From: a bacterium
GTDB lineage: Bacteria > Elusimicrobiota > Elusimicrobia > Elusimicrobiales > UBA9959
Direction: 5' to 3'
Assembly (NCBI GenBank): GCA_021811185.1
Contig: JAJZPL010000003.1
Location: 92,579-156,578 of the forward strand
DNA length: 64,000 nucleotides
The notes under the pieces are model-generated. The model was not told the DNA's origin. It saw only the letters and a program-made list of their open reading frames with translations, and searched no databases. Position 1 is the stretch's first letter; the number at the start of each line of letters is the position of its first letter. This document shows, one piece after another, positions 35,184 through 43,144 of this stretch. The position numbers and the translations under genes were made by a program.

Positions 35184-36456
35184 TTGATTTACCTTTGCCC
35201 AGGGGGGCCGTTATCACCGCGAGCGTCCCGGCGCCCGGCCGCGAGCTCAGCCGGAAAGCTCCGCCCAGGTGGGAAACCTTTTCGCGGATAGAAAAAAGGC
35301 CGAAGCCGCCGAGCTTCCCGTCGTAAACCGAGCCGGCCGCCGCGTTGAAGCCGCGGCCGTTGTCGCGCACGGTCACCACGATGCGCGGCCCGGTACGGCG
35401 CACGCGCACCGACACCGCCGAAGCCTTGGCGTGTTTGACCGCGTTCACCAGCAGTTCGCGCACGGCCTTGAAGATCATCACGCTGGTCTCGGTGGGCAGC
35501 GGCTTGGCCTTGCCGTCGCCGCGGAAATCCGCTTTCAGGCCGTGCCGGGCGCGGATATCCTCGGTCAGGCGCTCCAGCGCGCTCTCGAGGCCGAGCTCGT
35601 AAAGGATGGGGGAAGCCAGCTGAAAAGTGAGGCTGCGCGTGGCCAGGATGGCCTCGTCGAGGAAGCCCGACAGGTTCGTCAGGTCGGACGCCGCCTCTCC
35701 GGCCGGGCAGTGCCCGCGCAGGGCGCCGGTCTTCATTTTGGCCATGGCCAGCGTCTGGCCTATCATGTCGTGCAGGTCGGTGGCGATCTCGCGCCGCTCC
35801 CGCTCCTCGGTGAGGATCAGGTCGGCGGAAAGCCCGCGGAGCTTCTCCTGGTAAATGAGTATTTCCTTCTGGCGCAGCTCGCGCTCGCGCACTTCGGCCT
35901 TCAGCGCGGCGTTGAGCTTTTCCAGCTCGGCGGTACGTTCGCGCACCCTGCGTTCCAGGTCCTTGTGCGCGTCCAGCAGCGCCTTGGAGGCCAGCCGGCG
36001 CTCGAAGTAGACGCGCAGCATGTCGGCGAGCGAGTTGATCAGGTTCCTTTCTTCGGCGAGGAAAGGGCCTTCCGCTTCCGGCGGGGTTTTCTTAAGGTAA
36101 TAGACCTCGATGCGCCCTGAGAGGCTGGGGCTTACCCTGAAATCGCAGGCCTGCAGCCGGGAGCTGCGGCGGAACCCCGCGGTGCGGCTCTCGTGGGCGC
36201 CCACCATTATCCTGGCCGCGGTTATTTCCGGGTACTGCCAGGCCGGCGGCACCAGGCGCACCACGCGGTCGAGCACTTCCTGGTAAGGTAAATTATCGTT
36301 CTGCAGAATGCAGATAGCGGAATGCAGCGCGGTGAGTTCCTTGACGCGCTCGCGCAGGGCGTGGATAACCTCGTTCTTCGGCACTTCCGGATGCAGGGCG
36401 TGGATCGCCTGTTCGGGGGGGAGGATAGCCTGCTTAAGCCCTTTGTGCGCCGCCAT
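35149..36456 (-). CDS. NarX/DegS-type sensor histidine kinase (cytoplasmic)
   Basis: The product is 435 residues with no membrane segment. The N-terminal ~170 residues look like a GAF-type sensor (WQYPEITAARIMVG, LNSLADMLRVYFERR-like region). A coiled coil follows (DLERRVRERTAELEKLNAAL), then HisKA_3 with the phosphorylated His in IATDLHDMIGQ, and HATPase_c with VRELLVNAVKHAKA, DNGRGF and GGFGLFSIREKV. Soluble kinases of this type sense intracellular signals. Pairs with the overlapping NarL-type regulator. Confidence 0.92.
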   Translation of the reverse strand: MAAHKGLKQAILPPEQAIHALHPEVPKNEVIHALRERVKELTALHSAICILQNDNLPYQEVLDRVVRLVPPAWQYPEITAARIMVGAHESRTAGFRRSSRLQACDFRVSPSLSGRIEVYYLKKTPPEAEGPFLAEERNLINSLADMLRVYFERRLASKALLDAHKDLERRVRERTAELEKLNAALKAEVRERELRQKEILIYQEKLRGLSADLILTEERERREIATDLHDMIGQTLAMAKMKTGALRGHCPAGEAASDLTNLSGFLDEAILATRSLTFQLASPILYELGLESALERLTEDIRARHGLKADFRGDGKAKPLPTETSVMIFKAVRELLVNAVKHAKASAVSVRVRRTGPRIVVTVRDNGRGFNAAAGSVYDGKLGGFGLFSIREKVSHLGGAFRLSSRPGAGTLAVITAPLGKGKSNGKKDTDLRRP

Positions 36457-36513
36457 GGAGCAAGTTTACAAAATAAGCCCCCGGCGCAGGCAATTTTGTA
36501 TCATCTAATTACG

Positions 36514-37008
36514 ATGCAACAAGGGAACGGCTTACGGTTCCGCAGGCTGAATTCGGAAAAGGAAATGCGCGCGGCGGCGCGGCTGATGGCCGCCTCCGAC
36601 CCTTGGCGCAAGCTCGGCCTCACGCCAAAGCATTGCTTAAAATCTTTTAAGGTCCCTTACCGGGAAACCTGGCTGGCCGTAGCCGGCGCAGACATCGCCG
36701 GCCTGGTCACCATCACCATGTACGGCACTTTCCGCGGCTACATCCAGTCGCTGTTCGTGGCGCCGGGCTTCCGCGGCACCGGTGTGGGCGCGGAACTTCT
36801 TACGCGCGCGGAAAAAATAATTTTTAAAAAAGCCCCCAACGTATTCCTGTGCGTCTCCTCGTTCAACAGGGGCGCGCAGCGCTTCTACCGCAGGCTGGGT
36901 TACGCCAGGGTGGGCGTGCTAAAGGATATGGTGGTGAAAGGCCAGGACGAGATACTGCTGAGGAAGACCATAGCGCCGGCGCTCGGCTTCAAAGGAAAAA
37001 ATGTCTAA
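36514..37008 (+). CDS. GNAT family N-acetyltransferase
   Basis: The product is 164 residues from the ATG at 36514; the frame continues upstream antisense to the kinase gene, but that part is not protein-like. The acetyl-CoA-binding loop is visible in SLFVAPGFRGTGVGAELL, and the C-terminal FNRGAQRFYRRLGY is the usual end of motif B. TATCAT ends 9 bases before the ATG and no ribosome site is seen, so the mRNA may be leaderless. Substrate unknown. Its last 8 bases overlap the next gene. Confidence 0.87.
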   Translation: MQQGNGLRFRRLNSEKEMRAAARLMAASDPWRKLGLTPKHCLKSFKVPYRETWLAVAGADIAGLVTITMYGTFRGYIQSLFVAPGFRGTGVGAELLTRAEKIIFKKAPNVFLCVSSFNRGAQRFYRRLGYARVGVLKDMVVKGQDEILLRKTIAPALGFKGKNV

Positions 37009-38410
37009 CGATAAGATCAGGATCTCATTTCACGGGGCGGCCGGCGAGGTTACCGGCTCGCGGCACCTGGTGGAGGCCGGCGGCAAGAGCGTGCTTCTCG
37101 ACTGCGGCATGTTCCAGGGCCACCGCACCGACGCGGACCGGAAGAACAGGACCTTCACTTTCCCGCCGGCCTCGGTGGACGCCGTGCTGCTCAGCCACGC
37201 GCACGTGGACCACTGCGGCCTGCTGCCGCTGCTGTTCAAGGACGGCTGCGACGCCCCCGTCTACGCCACGCCGGCCACGTCGGAAATTACCGGCATCATG
37301 CTGGCGGATTCGGCCAGGCTGCAGGAAGGCGACGCACAGTACTTCAACAAGATCCACGCCGCCGAGCACCTTACCATCGAGCCCCTCTATGAAGAAGAGG
37401 ACGCCAAACTGGCGATGTCCCATTTAAAACCCATAGAGTACGGCAAGAACTTCAACCCGCTCCCGGGCGTGTCGGCTGCGTTTCTTAACGCCGGGCACGT
37501 GCTGGGCTCCTCTATGACGCAGCTGGACATAGAGTCCCCGTCGGGGAAAAGGCGCCTTCTCTATACCGGCGACCTGGGCCGCGAAGAGACGCTGCTGCTG
37601 GAAGCCCCCGCGGCGCCGAAGGGCGTGGATTACCTGGTGATCGAGAGCACCTACGGCGACAGGCTGCACGAGCCGCTCTCGGACGCGGCCGGAAAACTGG
37701 CGGCGGTGATCAAGCGCGCCGTGGCCGAGGGCGGGAAGATCGTGATCCCGAGCTTCGCGCTGGAGCGCACGCAGGAGATAATCCTGATCATCGACAAGCT
37801 CCGGCACGACAACCTGGCTCCCGACATCCCCGTGTACGTGGACAGCCCTATGGCGGTGAGCCTCACGGAGATCTTTAACAAGCACCGCGAGGAGTTCTGT
37901 TTCGGCGCGGGCTTCCGCGAATACGCCGTTCACGACGGCGACCCGTTCGGCTTCGACTATATCCGCTACCTGCGCACCAAGGAAGAGTCCCAGACGCTCA
38001 ACAATAAGAAAGGCCCGATGCTGATCATCTCCGCTTCCGGGATGTGCGAAGGCGGCCGCGTGCTGCACCACCTCAGGAACGGCCTGGGCTCGGACAACAA
38101 CACGGTCCTGCTGGTGGGCTACCAGGCGCAGGGCACGCTGGGCCGCAAGCTGCAGGACGGGGAGAAGAAAGTTAAGATCTTCGGCATGGAGCAGGAAGTG
38201 TGGGCCCGCGTGGAGACCATGCACACCTTCTCCTCGCACGCCGACAAGAAGGACCTGGTGGATTTCATAAAACTCGTGAATCCCGCCAGGGGAACCTTCC
38301 TGGTGCACGGCGACCCCGAAGCCCGCGCCGCCCTCTCCGCGGCCCTCGCGGCCGAAGGCGTGAAGAACGTAAAGTGCCCGGCCATGGGCGAGGAATTCGA
38401 GCTTAACTAA
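37001..38410 (+). CDS. Beta-CASP metallo-beta-lactamase fold RNA hydrolase
   Basis: The product is 469 residues. The zinc-binding motif HAHVDH is at residues 66-71, with further ligands in LNAGHVLGS and YTGDLG; the beta-CASP segment is inserted with ESTYGDR, PSFALERTQE, VDSPMA and ISASGMCEGGR, then HTFSSHAD and VHGDPEAR at the end. This is the CPSF73/YSH1-like or bacterial RNase-type family that processes RNA endo- or exonucleolytically. It overlaps the acetyltransferase gene by 8 bases. Cellular substrates are unknown. Confidence 0.92.
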   Translation: MSNDKIRISFHGAAGEVTGSRHLVEAGGKSVLLDCGMFQGHRTDADRKNRTFTFPPASVDAVLLSHAHVDHCGLLPLLFKDGCDAPVYATPATSEITGIMLADSARLQEGDAQYFNKIHAAEHLTIEPLYEEEDAKLAMSHLKPIEYGKNFNPLPGVSAAFLNAGHVLGSSMTQLDIESPSGKRRLLYTGDLGREETLLLEAPAAPKGVDYLVIESTYGDRLHEPLSDAAGKLAAVIKRAVAEGGKIVIPSFALERTQEIILIIDKLRHDNLAPDIPVYVDSPMAVSLTEIFNKHREEFCFGAGFREYAVHDGDPFGFDYIRYLRTKEESQTLNNKKGPMLIISASGMCEGGRVLHHLRNGLGSDNNTVLLVGYQAQGTLGRKLQDGEKKVKIFGMEQEVWARVETMHTFSSHADKKDLVDFIKLVNPARGTFLVHGDPEARAALSAALAAEGVKNVKCPAMGEEFELN

Positions 38411-38412
38411 AC

Positions 38413-38560
38413 GGGGCAGCGAGATGCCCAGTCGGTGCGGCCAAGGGGGCCGGAACGCAAAAACAGGGTCTCGCACACCGTGCTCGCCCTTCGCTGTCTC
38501 GGCCCTCGCGCTTGCGTAAGCTCGGGCCTCCGACGCGTTTTACTAACCCGGCCCCCTCGT
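38413..38560 (+). repeat. Left arm of a long inverted repeat around an AT-rich ORF
   Basis: Its reverse complement matches the right arm at 39227-39390. Exact blocks: 38498-38528 with 39273-39303 (31 bases), 38469-38487 with 39314-39332 (19 bases), 38450-38462 with 39339-39351 (13 bases), plus a looser match of 38413-38434 with 39368-39389. The arm itself contains small hairpins such as GCTTGCGTAAGC and GCACACCGTGC. Confidence 0.85.
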
Positions 38561-38637
38561 CCACACCTCCGATACTCGCCATAAAATATTTGCCATAATG
38601 TTTTCTGCTGGATTAGGAAGACAATCTAGGGACTTCC

Positions 38638-39204
38638 ATGCAGATATCGACCATATTCAAATCGAAACGATGTCGTTTTTTATGTATTTCAGCTATTCTC
38701 CTGCCAATTGGTTTTATCCTCATATTTCCATTAACTAATCCATGGGTTATATTTTCAAAAGACCGCATCACAGGAGTTGCGTGGGTTTACAGAGGTTTAT
38801 CTTTTGAGGATGATAGATGGGAAGTGGTTTTAAGAGGTGTAAAATCTGGGGAGTCTATATGGCTTCGTGTGGCTGCCGATCTCAAACCCGCGCTGGATAC
38901 ACATCCAGGTGAGGAAATGATTGGTGCCGTCTCTATAGCTCTAGACAAGAATCCAGAGAGCGCACTTAAATTGCTTGTACCTGTTTATGGGGCTCAGTTA
39001 ATATGCGGAGAGGAAATGGACGGAAGCCCTCTAACCCCAGACCATGCAAAAGCAAGACGACTACTATTAAGTCAAACTGAGGTAGCAAAGTCATATTCAC
39101 AATCTTTCAAAGACTGTAGTCAAATAGTTTCTGCTATATACAACAGAAGCCGGTGGGGATATAAACCACCACAACAAATTCATGTGGGACATAGTATTCA
39201 CTAA
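38638..39204 (+). CDS. AT-rich orphan ORF, single-span membrane or secreted protein
   Basis: The product is 188 residues and I do not recognise it. A basic N-terminus (KSKRCR) precedes one hydrophobic segment at ~14-38 (FLCISAILLPIGFILIFPL), suggesting a membrane anchor or uncleaved signal. The rest is soluble, with two Cys near the middle and end. Base composition is strikingly unlike the surroundings: bases 38701-38760 are 30% GC by hand count, whereas flanking genes are far richer. Codons are correspondingly A/T-ending. Inverted repeats enclose it, 78 bases upstream and 22 bases downstream. Probably acquired horizontally. Function unknown. Confidence 0.7.
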   Translation: MQISTIFKSKRCRFLCISAILLPIGFILIFPLTNPWVIFSKDRITGVAWVYRGLSFEDDRWEVVLRGVKSGESIWLRVAADLKPALDTHPGEEMIGAVSIALDKNPESALKLLVPVYGAQLICGEEMDGSPLTPDHAKARRLLLSQTEVAKSYSQSFKDCSQIVSAIYNRSRWGYKPPQQIHVGHSIH

Positions 39205-39226
39205 AAACCAAGTACCCCCAGATTAT

Positions 39227-39390
39227 ACGAAGGGGCTGGACGCGGGGACCGGAAAAGCAAAAGCCTCGCGCAGGCCCGAGCTTACGCAAGCGCGAGGGCC
39301 GAGTGAAGCAGGCGCGAGCACGGTGTGCGAGACGCCGGTTTTGCGTTCCGGTCCCCGTGGCCAGCCCCGACTTCGCATCTCGCGGCAGTA
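39227..39390 (-). repeat. Right arm of the long inverted repeat
   Basis: Inverted, imperfect copy of 38413-38560 (blocks listed there). GC-rich like the host genome and unlike the enclosed ORF. No transposase or integrase frame lies inside or beside it. Confidence 0.85.
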
Positions 39391-39442
39391 CACTTAATGC
39401 GTTTAGCTGGGCGTGCAATAATCATTACCAATGAAAAAGAAC

Positions 39443-39448
39443 TATAAT
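39443..39448 (+). promoter_or_regulatory. -10 box close to the helicase start
   Basis: Perfect TATAAT ending 11 bases before the ATG at 39460; the implied leader is only a few bases and has no ribosome site. Confidence 0.4.
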
Positions 39449-39459
39449 ATAGTTAACAT

Positions 39460-40725
39460 ATGAAAAGACTACTCAAGAAAATCGGCCTCAAGGCCCTGCA
39501 CACGCTGGGCATCAAGAAAGAGGCGACAGGGTTCTATGGACTGGGTATAGCCCCCAAGCTCATGGACATACTCGATAAAAAAGGCTTTGTTACCCCCACG
39601 CCGATCCAGGAAAAATCCATCCGCGTGGCCACCGAAGGCAAGGACATGGTGGGCATCGCCCAGACCGGCACCGGCAAGACCATCGCCTTTTCGATACCAA
39701 TGATCCAGCGCCTGGCCGCCGGGCCCGGCAAAGCCCTCGTGCTGCTGCCTACCCGCGAACTCGCGCAGCAGGTAGCGGACGTCTGCCGCGACTTCGCGCC
39801 TGCCTTCGGCATGGGCGTTGCCTGCCTGATCGGCGGCGAGAGCAAGGAAGGCCAGCTCAGGGACCTCTTCAAGAAAGCCCGCATCATCATCGGCACCCCG
39901 GGCCGCGTCTACGACCACATCGAGCGCGGCACGCTCAAGGTGCACGACGCCCGCATCCTGGTCCTCGACGAGGCCGACCGCATGTTCGACATGGGCTTCG
40001 CGCCGCAGATCAACCGCATCATCCGCTGCCTGCCGACCGTGCGCCAGACCATGCTGTTCTCCGCCACCATCCCCGACGAGGTGATGAAACTGGCGAGCCA
40101 GCACATGAAGCTGCCCATCCGCATAGAGGCCGCCAAGTCCGGCACCGCGGCCGCCAACGTGGTGCAGGAGCTCTACGTGGTGAAGACCGGCTCCAAGCCC
40201 ATGCTGCTCTCGAAGCTGCTGGAGAAATACGCCGGCACCGTGCTGATCTTCGTGGAGACCCGCTACGACGCCGCCAAGGTGGCAAGCATCCTCTCCTACA
40301 TGGGCCATTCCGTGGCCGAGCTGCACTCGGACCGCACGATGGGCCAGCGCAAGGACGCGATGGCCGGCTTCAAGTCCGGCAAGTACCGCATCCTGGTGGC
40401 CACCGACATCGCCGCCCGCGGCATCGACGTGACCGGCATAGAACTGGTGATCAACTACGAGATGCCCGCCGAGGACGACGCCTACGTGCACCGCATCGGC
40501 CGCACCGGCCGCGCCGGCCAGCCCGGCCGCGCCATCACCTTCGCCACGCCCGAGCAGGGCGGCGACGTGCGCAGCATCGAGACCCTTACCGGCGTCCCGC
40601 TCACGCAGGTCACCCACCCCGAGATCCCGGCCGAAACCCTCTGGGGCTACGACAAGGCCATCTCCGGGCGCGGCTGGAACCAGCGCACTTCCCGCAGGCC
40701 GGGAGGCGGCGGCAGGCGCAGATAA
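39460..40725 (+). CDS. DEAD-box RNA helicase, short form
   Basis: The product is 421 residues. The Q motif lies in FVTPTPIQE; motif I AQTGTGKT (67-74); DEAD 170-173; SAT in FSATIPDEV; motif V/VI in ATDIAARGID and HRIGRTGRAG. The core is followed by only a short Arg/Gly tail (RRPGGGGRRR), unlike the second helicase at 43145. The N-terminus is a basic ~22-residue extension. It remodels RNA, for example in ribosome assembly or decay. The inverted-repeat element lies directly upstream. Confidence 0.95.
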   Translation: MKRLLKKIGLKALHTLGIKKEATGFYGLGIAPKLMDILDKKGFVTPTPIQEKSIRVATEGKDMVGIAQTGTGKTIAFSIPMIQRLAAGPGKALVLLPTRELAQQVADVCRDFAPAFGMGVACLIGGESKEGQLRDLFKKARIIIGTPGRVYDHIERGTLKVHDARILVLDEADRMFDMGFAPQINRIIRCLPTVRQTMLFSATIPDEVMKLASQHMKLPIRIEAAKSGTAAANVVQELYVVKTGSKPMLLSKLLEKYAGTVLIFVETRYDAAKVASILSYMGHSVAELHSDRTMGQRKDAMAGFKSGKYRILVATDIAARGIDVTGIELVINYEMPAEDDAYVHRIGRTGRAGQPGRAITFATPEQGGDVRSIETLTGVPLTQVTHPEIPAETLWGYDKAISGRGWNQRTSRRPGGGGRRR

Positions 40726-40742
40726 GCTTAAGGGCTTAAGAC

Positions 40743-40779
40743 AAAAAGAACCCCGCTCTCAGGCGGGGTTCTTTTTTTA
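40743..40779. terminator. Bidirectional terminator after helicase 1
   Basis: AAAAAGAACCCCGC / GCGGGGTTCTTTTT stem with A- and T-runs on both sides, between convergent genes. Confidence 0.9.
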
Positions 40780-40794
40780 TCGGCGGCTATGCTT

Positions 40795-41943
40795 TTACTT
40801 CGGGGCAAAGCCCTGCAGGAAGAGCTTGTCGAACTCGGCCTTGTACGGGCTTACGTAGACCGGAGCCATGGTGAAGATCGTGTTCTCGGTATTAAGCTGC
40901 TCGGCGGTAGCCGACCAGTTGAAGGAGCCGTTGATCAGCAGCGAGGCGTCCAGCACCGCGTACTTGTTGTGCATCAGGCCGTTGCCCACGCGCCCTTCTT
41001 TCAGGCGGACCTCGATGCCGTTCCTCTTTACTTCCTCGCGGAACGGGAAAGCGGACTTGGCGTAGAGCAGCATCTTAACTTTCACGCCGCGGGCGGAAGC
41101 GCGGACCAGCGCGGCCATGGCCGGCTTGGAGGTAAAGGAGAACATTGCCACGTCCACCTCGGAGCGGGCCGCGTCTATCGCCTTCACCATGGTCGCCTCG
41201 GTGCCGCCGCGGGGTGAGAAGATATAGTCGGGCAGCGGCGTCCCGTTGAAATTCACGGCGGGGGTGGGATCGGCCGGGGGCGCGGTAGGCTTGGCCGCCG
41301 GCGCGTCGGGCTTGCCCGCGGGCCGGGCCTGCTGCCACATCCACTCGAAGTCCGCCTGGTAGCCCTGGATGATGTGCTTATCGGAGAGGAACATCAGGTT
41401 CTCGTAGCTGGCGTTCTCGGCGGAAAGGCTCCAGTTGGCCGAGCCGGTCTCCATCAACCGGCTGTCGAAGATAGCGAACTTGCAGTGCATGGAGCCGGAG
41501 CCGGCGCGGCCTTTCATAACGCGCACGTCGAGCCCCGCGTCCACCAGGTCCTGCATCTCACGGCCGGCTTTCGGGTAGACGTGCTCATAGTCCAGGATCA
41601 CGCGCAGCTTCACGCCGCGGTCCCGGGCCTGGATCAGCGCCTTGGCGGCGGCGGGGATCTGCAGGTTGTAAAGCGCCACGTCCAGCGTGGAGGCGGTACG
41701 GTCGATGGCCTTCACCAGCACGTCCGAAACCTTTTCCTCTTCGGTGAAAATGTAGGCGGGCAGGCCGGCCCAGTCGTAAGCGGCGCTCCGCGTGAGCGGG
41801 GCGAGTACCGGCATAGGCGGGGCGGGCAGTTCTGATCGCCCAAGGTCTTCAAGGCGCAGCGATTCCAGCGGGGGGGAAGCGGCGGCCGCTACGGAAGGAA
41901 AGGCTATGAACAGCAGCAGAAGGGAACGCAGTATTTTTTTCAC
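40795..41943 (-). CDS. Secreted phospholipase D-like protein with two HKD motifs
   Basis: The product is 382 residues from a GTG at 41943, preceded by GGAGG; an ATG 15 bases upstream is in frame but would encode the ribosome site itself. Signal peptide ends near VAAAA. Two phosphodiesterase motifs are present: MHCKFAIFDSR...GSANWS (His ~153) and MHNKYAVLDAS...GSFNWS (His ~325), separated by a Pro/Ala linker (~205-225). Two HKD halves form one active site that cleaves phosphodiesters of lipids or nucleic acids (Nuc/PLD class). Periplasmic or secreted. Substrate uncertain. Confidence 0.88.
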   Translation of the reverse strand: MKKILRSLLLLFIAFPSVAAAASPPLESLRLEDLGRSELPAPPMPVLAPLTRSAAYDWAGLPAYIFTEEEKVSDVLVKAIDRTASTLDVALYNLQIPAAAKALIQARDRGVKLRVILDYEHVYPKAGREMQDLVDAGLDVRVMKGRAGSGSMHCKFAIFDSRLMETGSANWSLSAENASYENLMFLSDKHIIQGYQADFEWMWQQARPAGKPDAPAAKPTAPPADPTPAVNFNGTPLPDYIFSPRGGTEATMVKAIDAARSEVDVAMFSFTSKPAMAALVRASARGVKVKMLLYAKSAFPFREEVKRNGIEVRLKEGRVGNGLMHNKYAVLDASLLINGSFNWSATAEQLNTENTIFTMAPVYVSPYKAEFDKLFLQGFAPK

Positions 41944-42094
41944 TATGCCTCCGCCCATCGTACCCTGAAAGGATACCTATAGCATAACACTCCGCGCCCG
42001 GCCGCAGAAGAGGCTTTGGTCCCATGGCCCGCGTCTTTTAGGACCCAGGGGCATCTAGGGCGAAAGGCCGATGGCGGCCCCGCGGCTTTATCAG

Positions 42095-42100
42095 TATAAT
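42095..42100 (+). promoter_or_regulatory. -10 box for the GNAT gene
   Basis: Perfect TATAAT ending 9 bases before the ATG at 42110; transcription would begin within a few bases of the start codon. Confidence 0.4.
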
Positions 42101-42109
42101 GTCAGTATC

Positions 42110-42583
42110 ATGCAATGCAAGACCGGTGAAATAGTGGTCAGGAAGGTGGAAAAGGAAGACGCCGGCTGGAAGGCCCACTTCGCCGCTTTTTATTCCGACT
42201 GCGGCGTGAAGAAACTCGGGCGCAAGGCCCACGCCTACTTCGCGGCTTACTGCGGCGAAGAACTGGCGGGCCACAGCGTGGTCTATCTTGAAAAAGGCCG
42301 CTGGATCCTGGACGGCCTTAGGGTGAGCCCCGAATACCGCGAGATGGGCATAGCCAAGCGCCTGACCGAAGCCCGCATCCGCCACGCCGTGGGGCTGGGC
42401 GCGAAAGAGATCTGGTACCCCTGCGACGACGGCAATCTGGTGACCATCTGCTGCCACCTGCGCTACGGCTTCGAAAAAGTATGCGCCCCGGGAGAACCGC
42501 ACTGCACGGTGGCCACCGCCCACTGGTACAGGCTCGAGGTAACGCCCGCTTTGTTCGAGAAGTTCCCAGTACTTAAACCTTAA
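42110..42583 (+). CDS. GNAT family N-acetyltransferase
   Basis: The product is 157 residues from the ATG at 42110. An in-frame ATG at 42071 exists but lies upstream of the TATAAT at 42095. The acetyl-CoA region is LDGLRVSPEYREMGIAKRLT, followed by GAKEIWYPCDDGN and RYGFEKV. Several Cys (YPCDDG, ICCHLR, GEPHC) are notable. Substrate unknown. No ribosome site is visible, in line with a leaderless mRNA. Its end overlaps the convergent gene by 4 bases. Confidence 0.8.
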   Translation: MQCKTGEIVVRKVEKEDAGWKAHFAAFYSDCGVKKLGRKAHAYFAAYCGEELAGHSVVYLEKGRWILDGLRVSPEYREMGIAKRLTEARIRHAVGLGAKEIWYPCDDGNLVTICCHLRYGFEKVCAPGEPHCTVATAHWYRLEVTPALFEKFPVLKP

Positions 42584-43092
42584 TCTTCAGCCCCGTAAAC
42601 TTCCTGCTTCTCCAAAGAAACGGTGATGCCGCGCGCTTTCACCAGTTTCAGATATTCCCTGGTGCGGTCGCTCGAAACCGCCAGTTCCGCCGCGGCCTTC
42701 TCGCCGGGGCCTATGGGTTCGCTGTAGCCGTAGGCCCGGGACCAGATGACCGCGCCGGTCTCGTCCTTGAAGACCAGCGTGCCGTTGAAAGCATAAAGGC
42801 GGCGGTTGGAGACGTTCTCGAATTCCACGTAAAGTTTTACACCTATCTTTTCCTGGGTGACGACCTGCTTCTTTTTAATAAAGACGGCCTCGATCGGGTC
42901 AGCCTGCCGCGCGGCTTTAACCTGGGCGGGGGCGGCTCCGCCCTCCAGCCTGGTGACGCGCTTCTCTACGGAGGTAAGGCGTTTTTCCACCTTGGCGACG
43001 CGCTTCACAAGCCCGGGCACGCGCTTGTCCCCGTCCTGCGAGTGCGCCGGCACGGCCGCCGCCAGCAACGCCGCTAAAAATAGGAATTTCAT
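42580..43092 (-). CDS. Secreted protein with coiled coil and FxLYD-like domain, function unknown
   Basis: The product is 170 residues. Signal peptide MKFLFLAALLAAAVPAHSQ; then a short heptad-like coiled coil (LVKRVAKVEKRLTSVEKRV), then a ~95-residue beta-rich domain with VKLYVEFENVSNRRLYAFNG and VFKDETGAVIWSR, which resembles small extracellular beta-sandwich domains that describe intrinsic or inducible ion/ligand effects. I cannot assign a function. Convergent with the acetyltransferase gene and divergent from helicase 2. Confidence 0.72.
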   Translation of the reverse strand: MKFLFLAALLAAAVPAHSQDGDKRVPGLVKRVAKVEKRLTSVEKRVTRLEGGAAPAQVKAARQADPIEAVFIKKKQVVTQEKIGVKLYVEFENVSNRRLYAFNGTLVFKDETGAVIWSRAYGYSEPIGPGEKAAAELAVSSDRTREYLKLVKARGITVSLEKQEVYGAED

Positions 43093-43133
43093 CAGTAATT
43101 ATTATAGCACTACCCACGCGGTCCCATATATGG

Positions 43134-43139
43134 GATAAT
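43134..43139 (+). promoter_or_regulatory. Extended -10 box of helicase 2
   Basis: GATAAT with an upstream TGG, ending 5 bases before the ATG at 43145. A transcript from here would start at or next to the A of the ATG. Confidence 0.45.
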
Positions 43140-43144
43140 GGTAT

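Noticed and set aside
36322..36513. N-terminal extension of the GNAT gene at 36514
   Set aside because: It is antisense to the histidine kinase gene and does not align with acetyltransferases.
38413..39390. Integron gene cassette with attC sites
   Set aside because: No attC core triplets (GTTRRRY / RYYYAAC) are visible and the arms are inverted relative to each other, not direct.
38413..39390. Ordinary insertion sequence
   Set aside because: The arms are much longer than typical IS ends and the enclosed ORF has no transposase motif.
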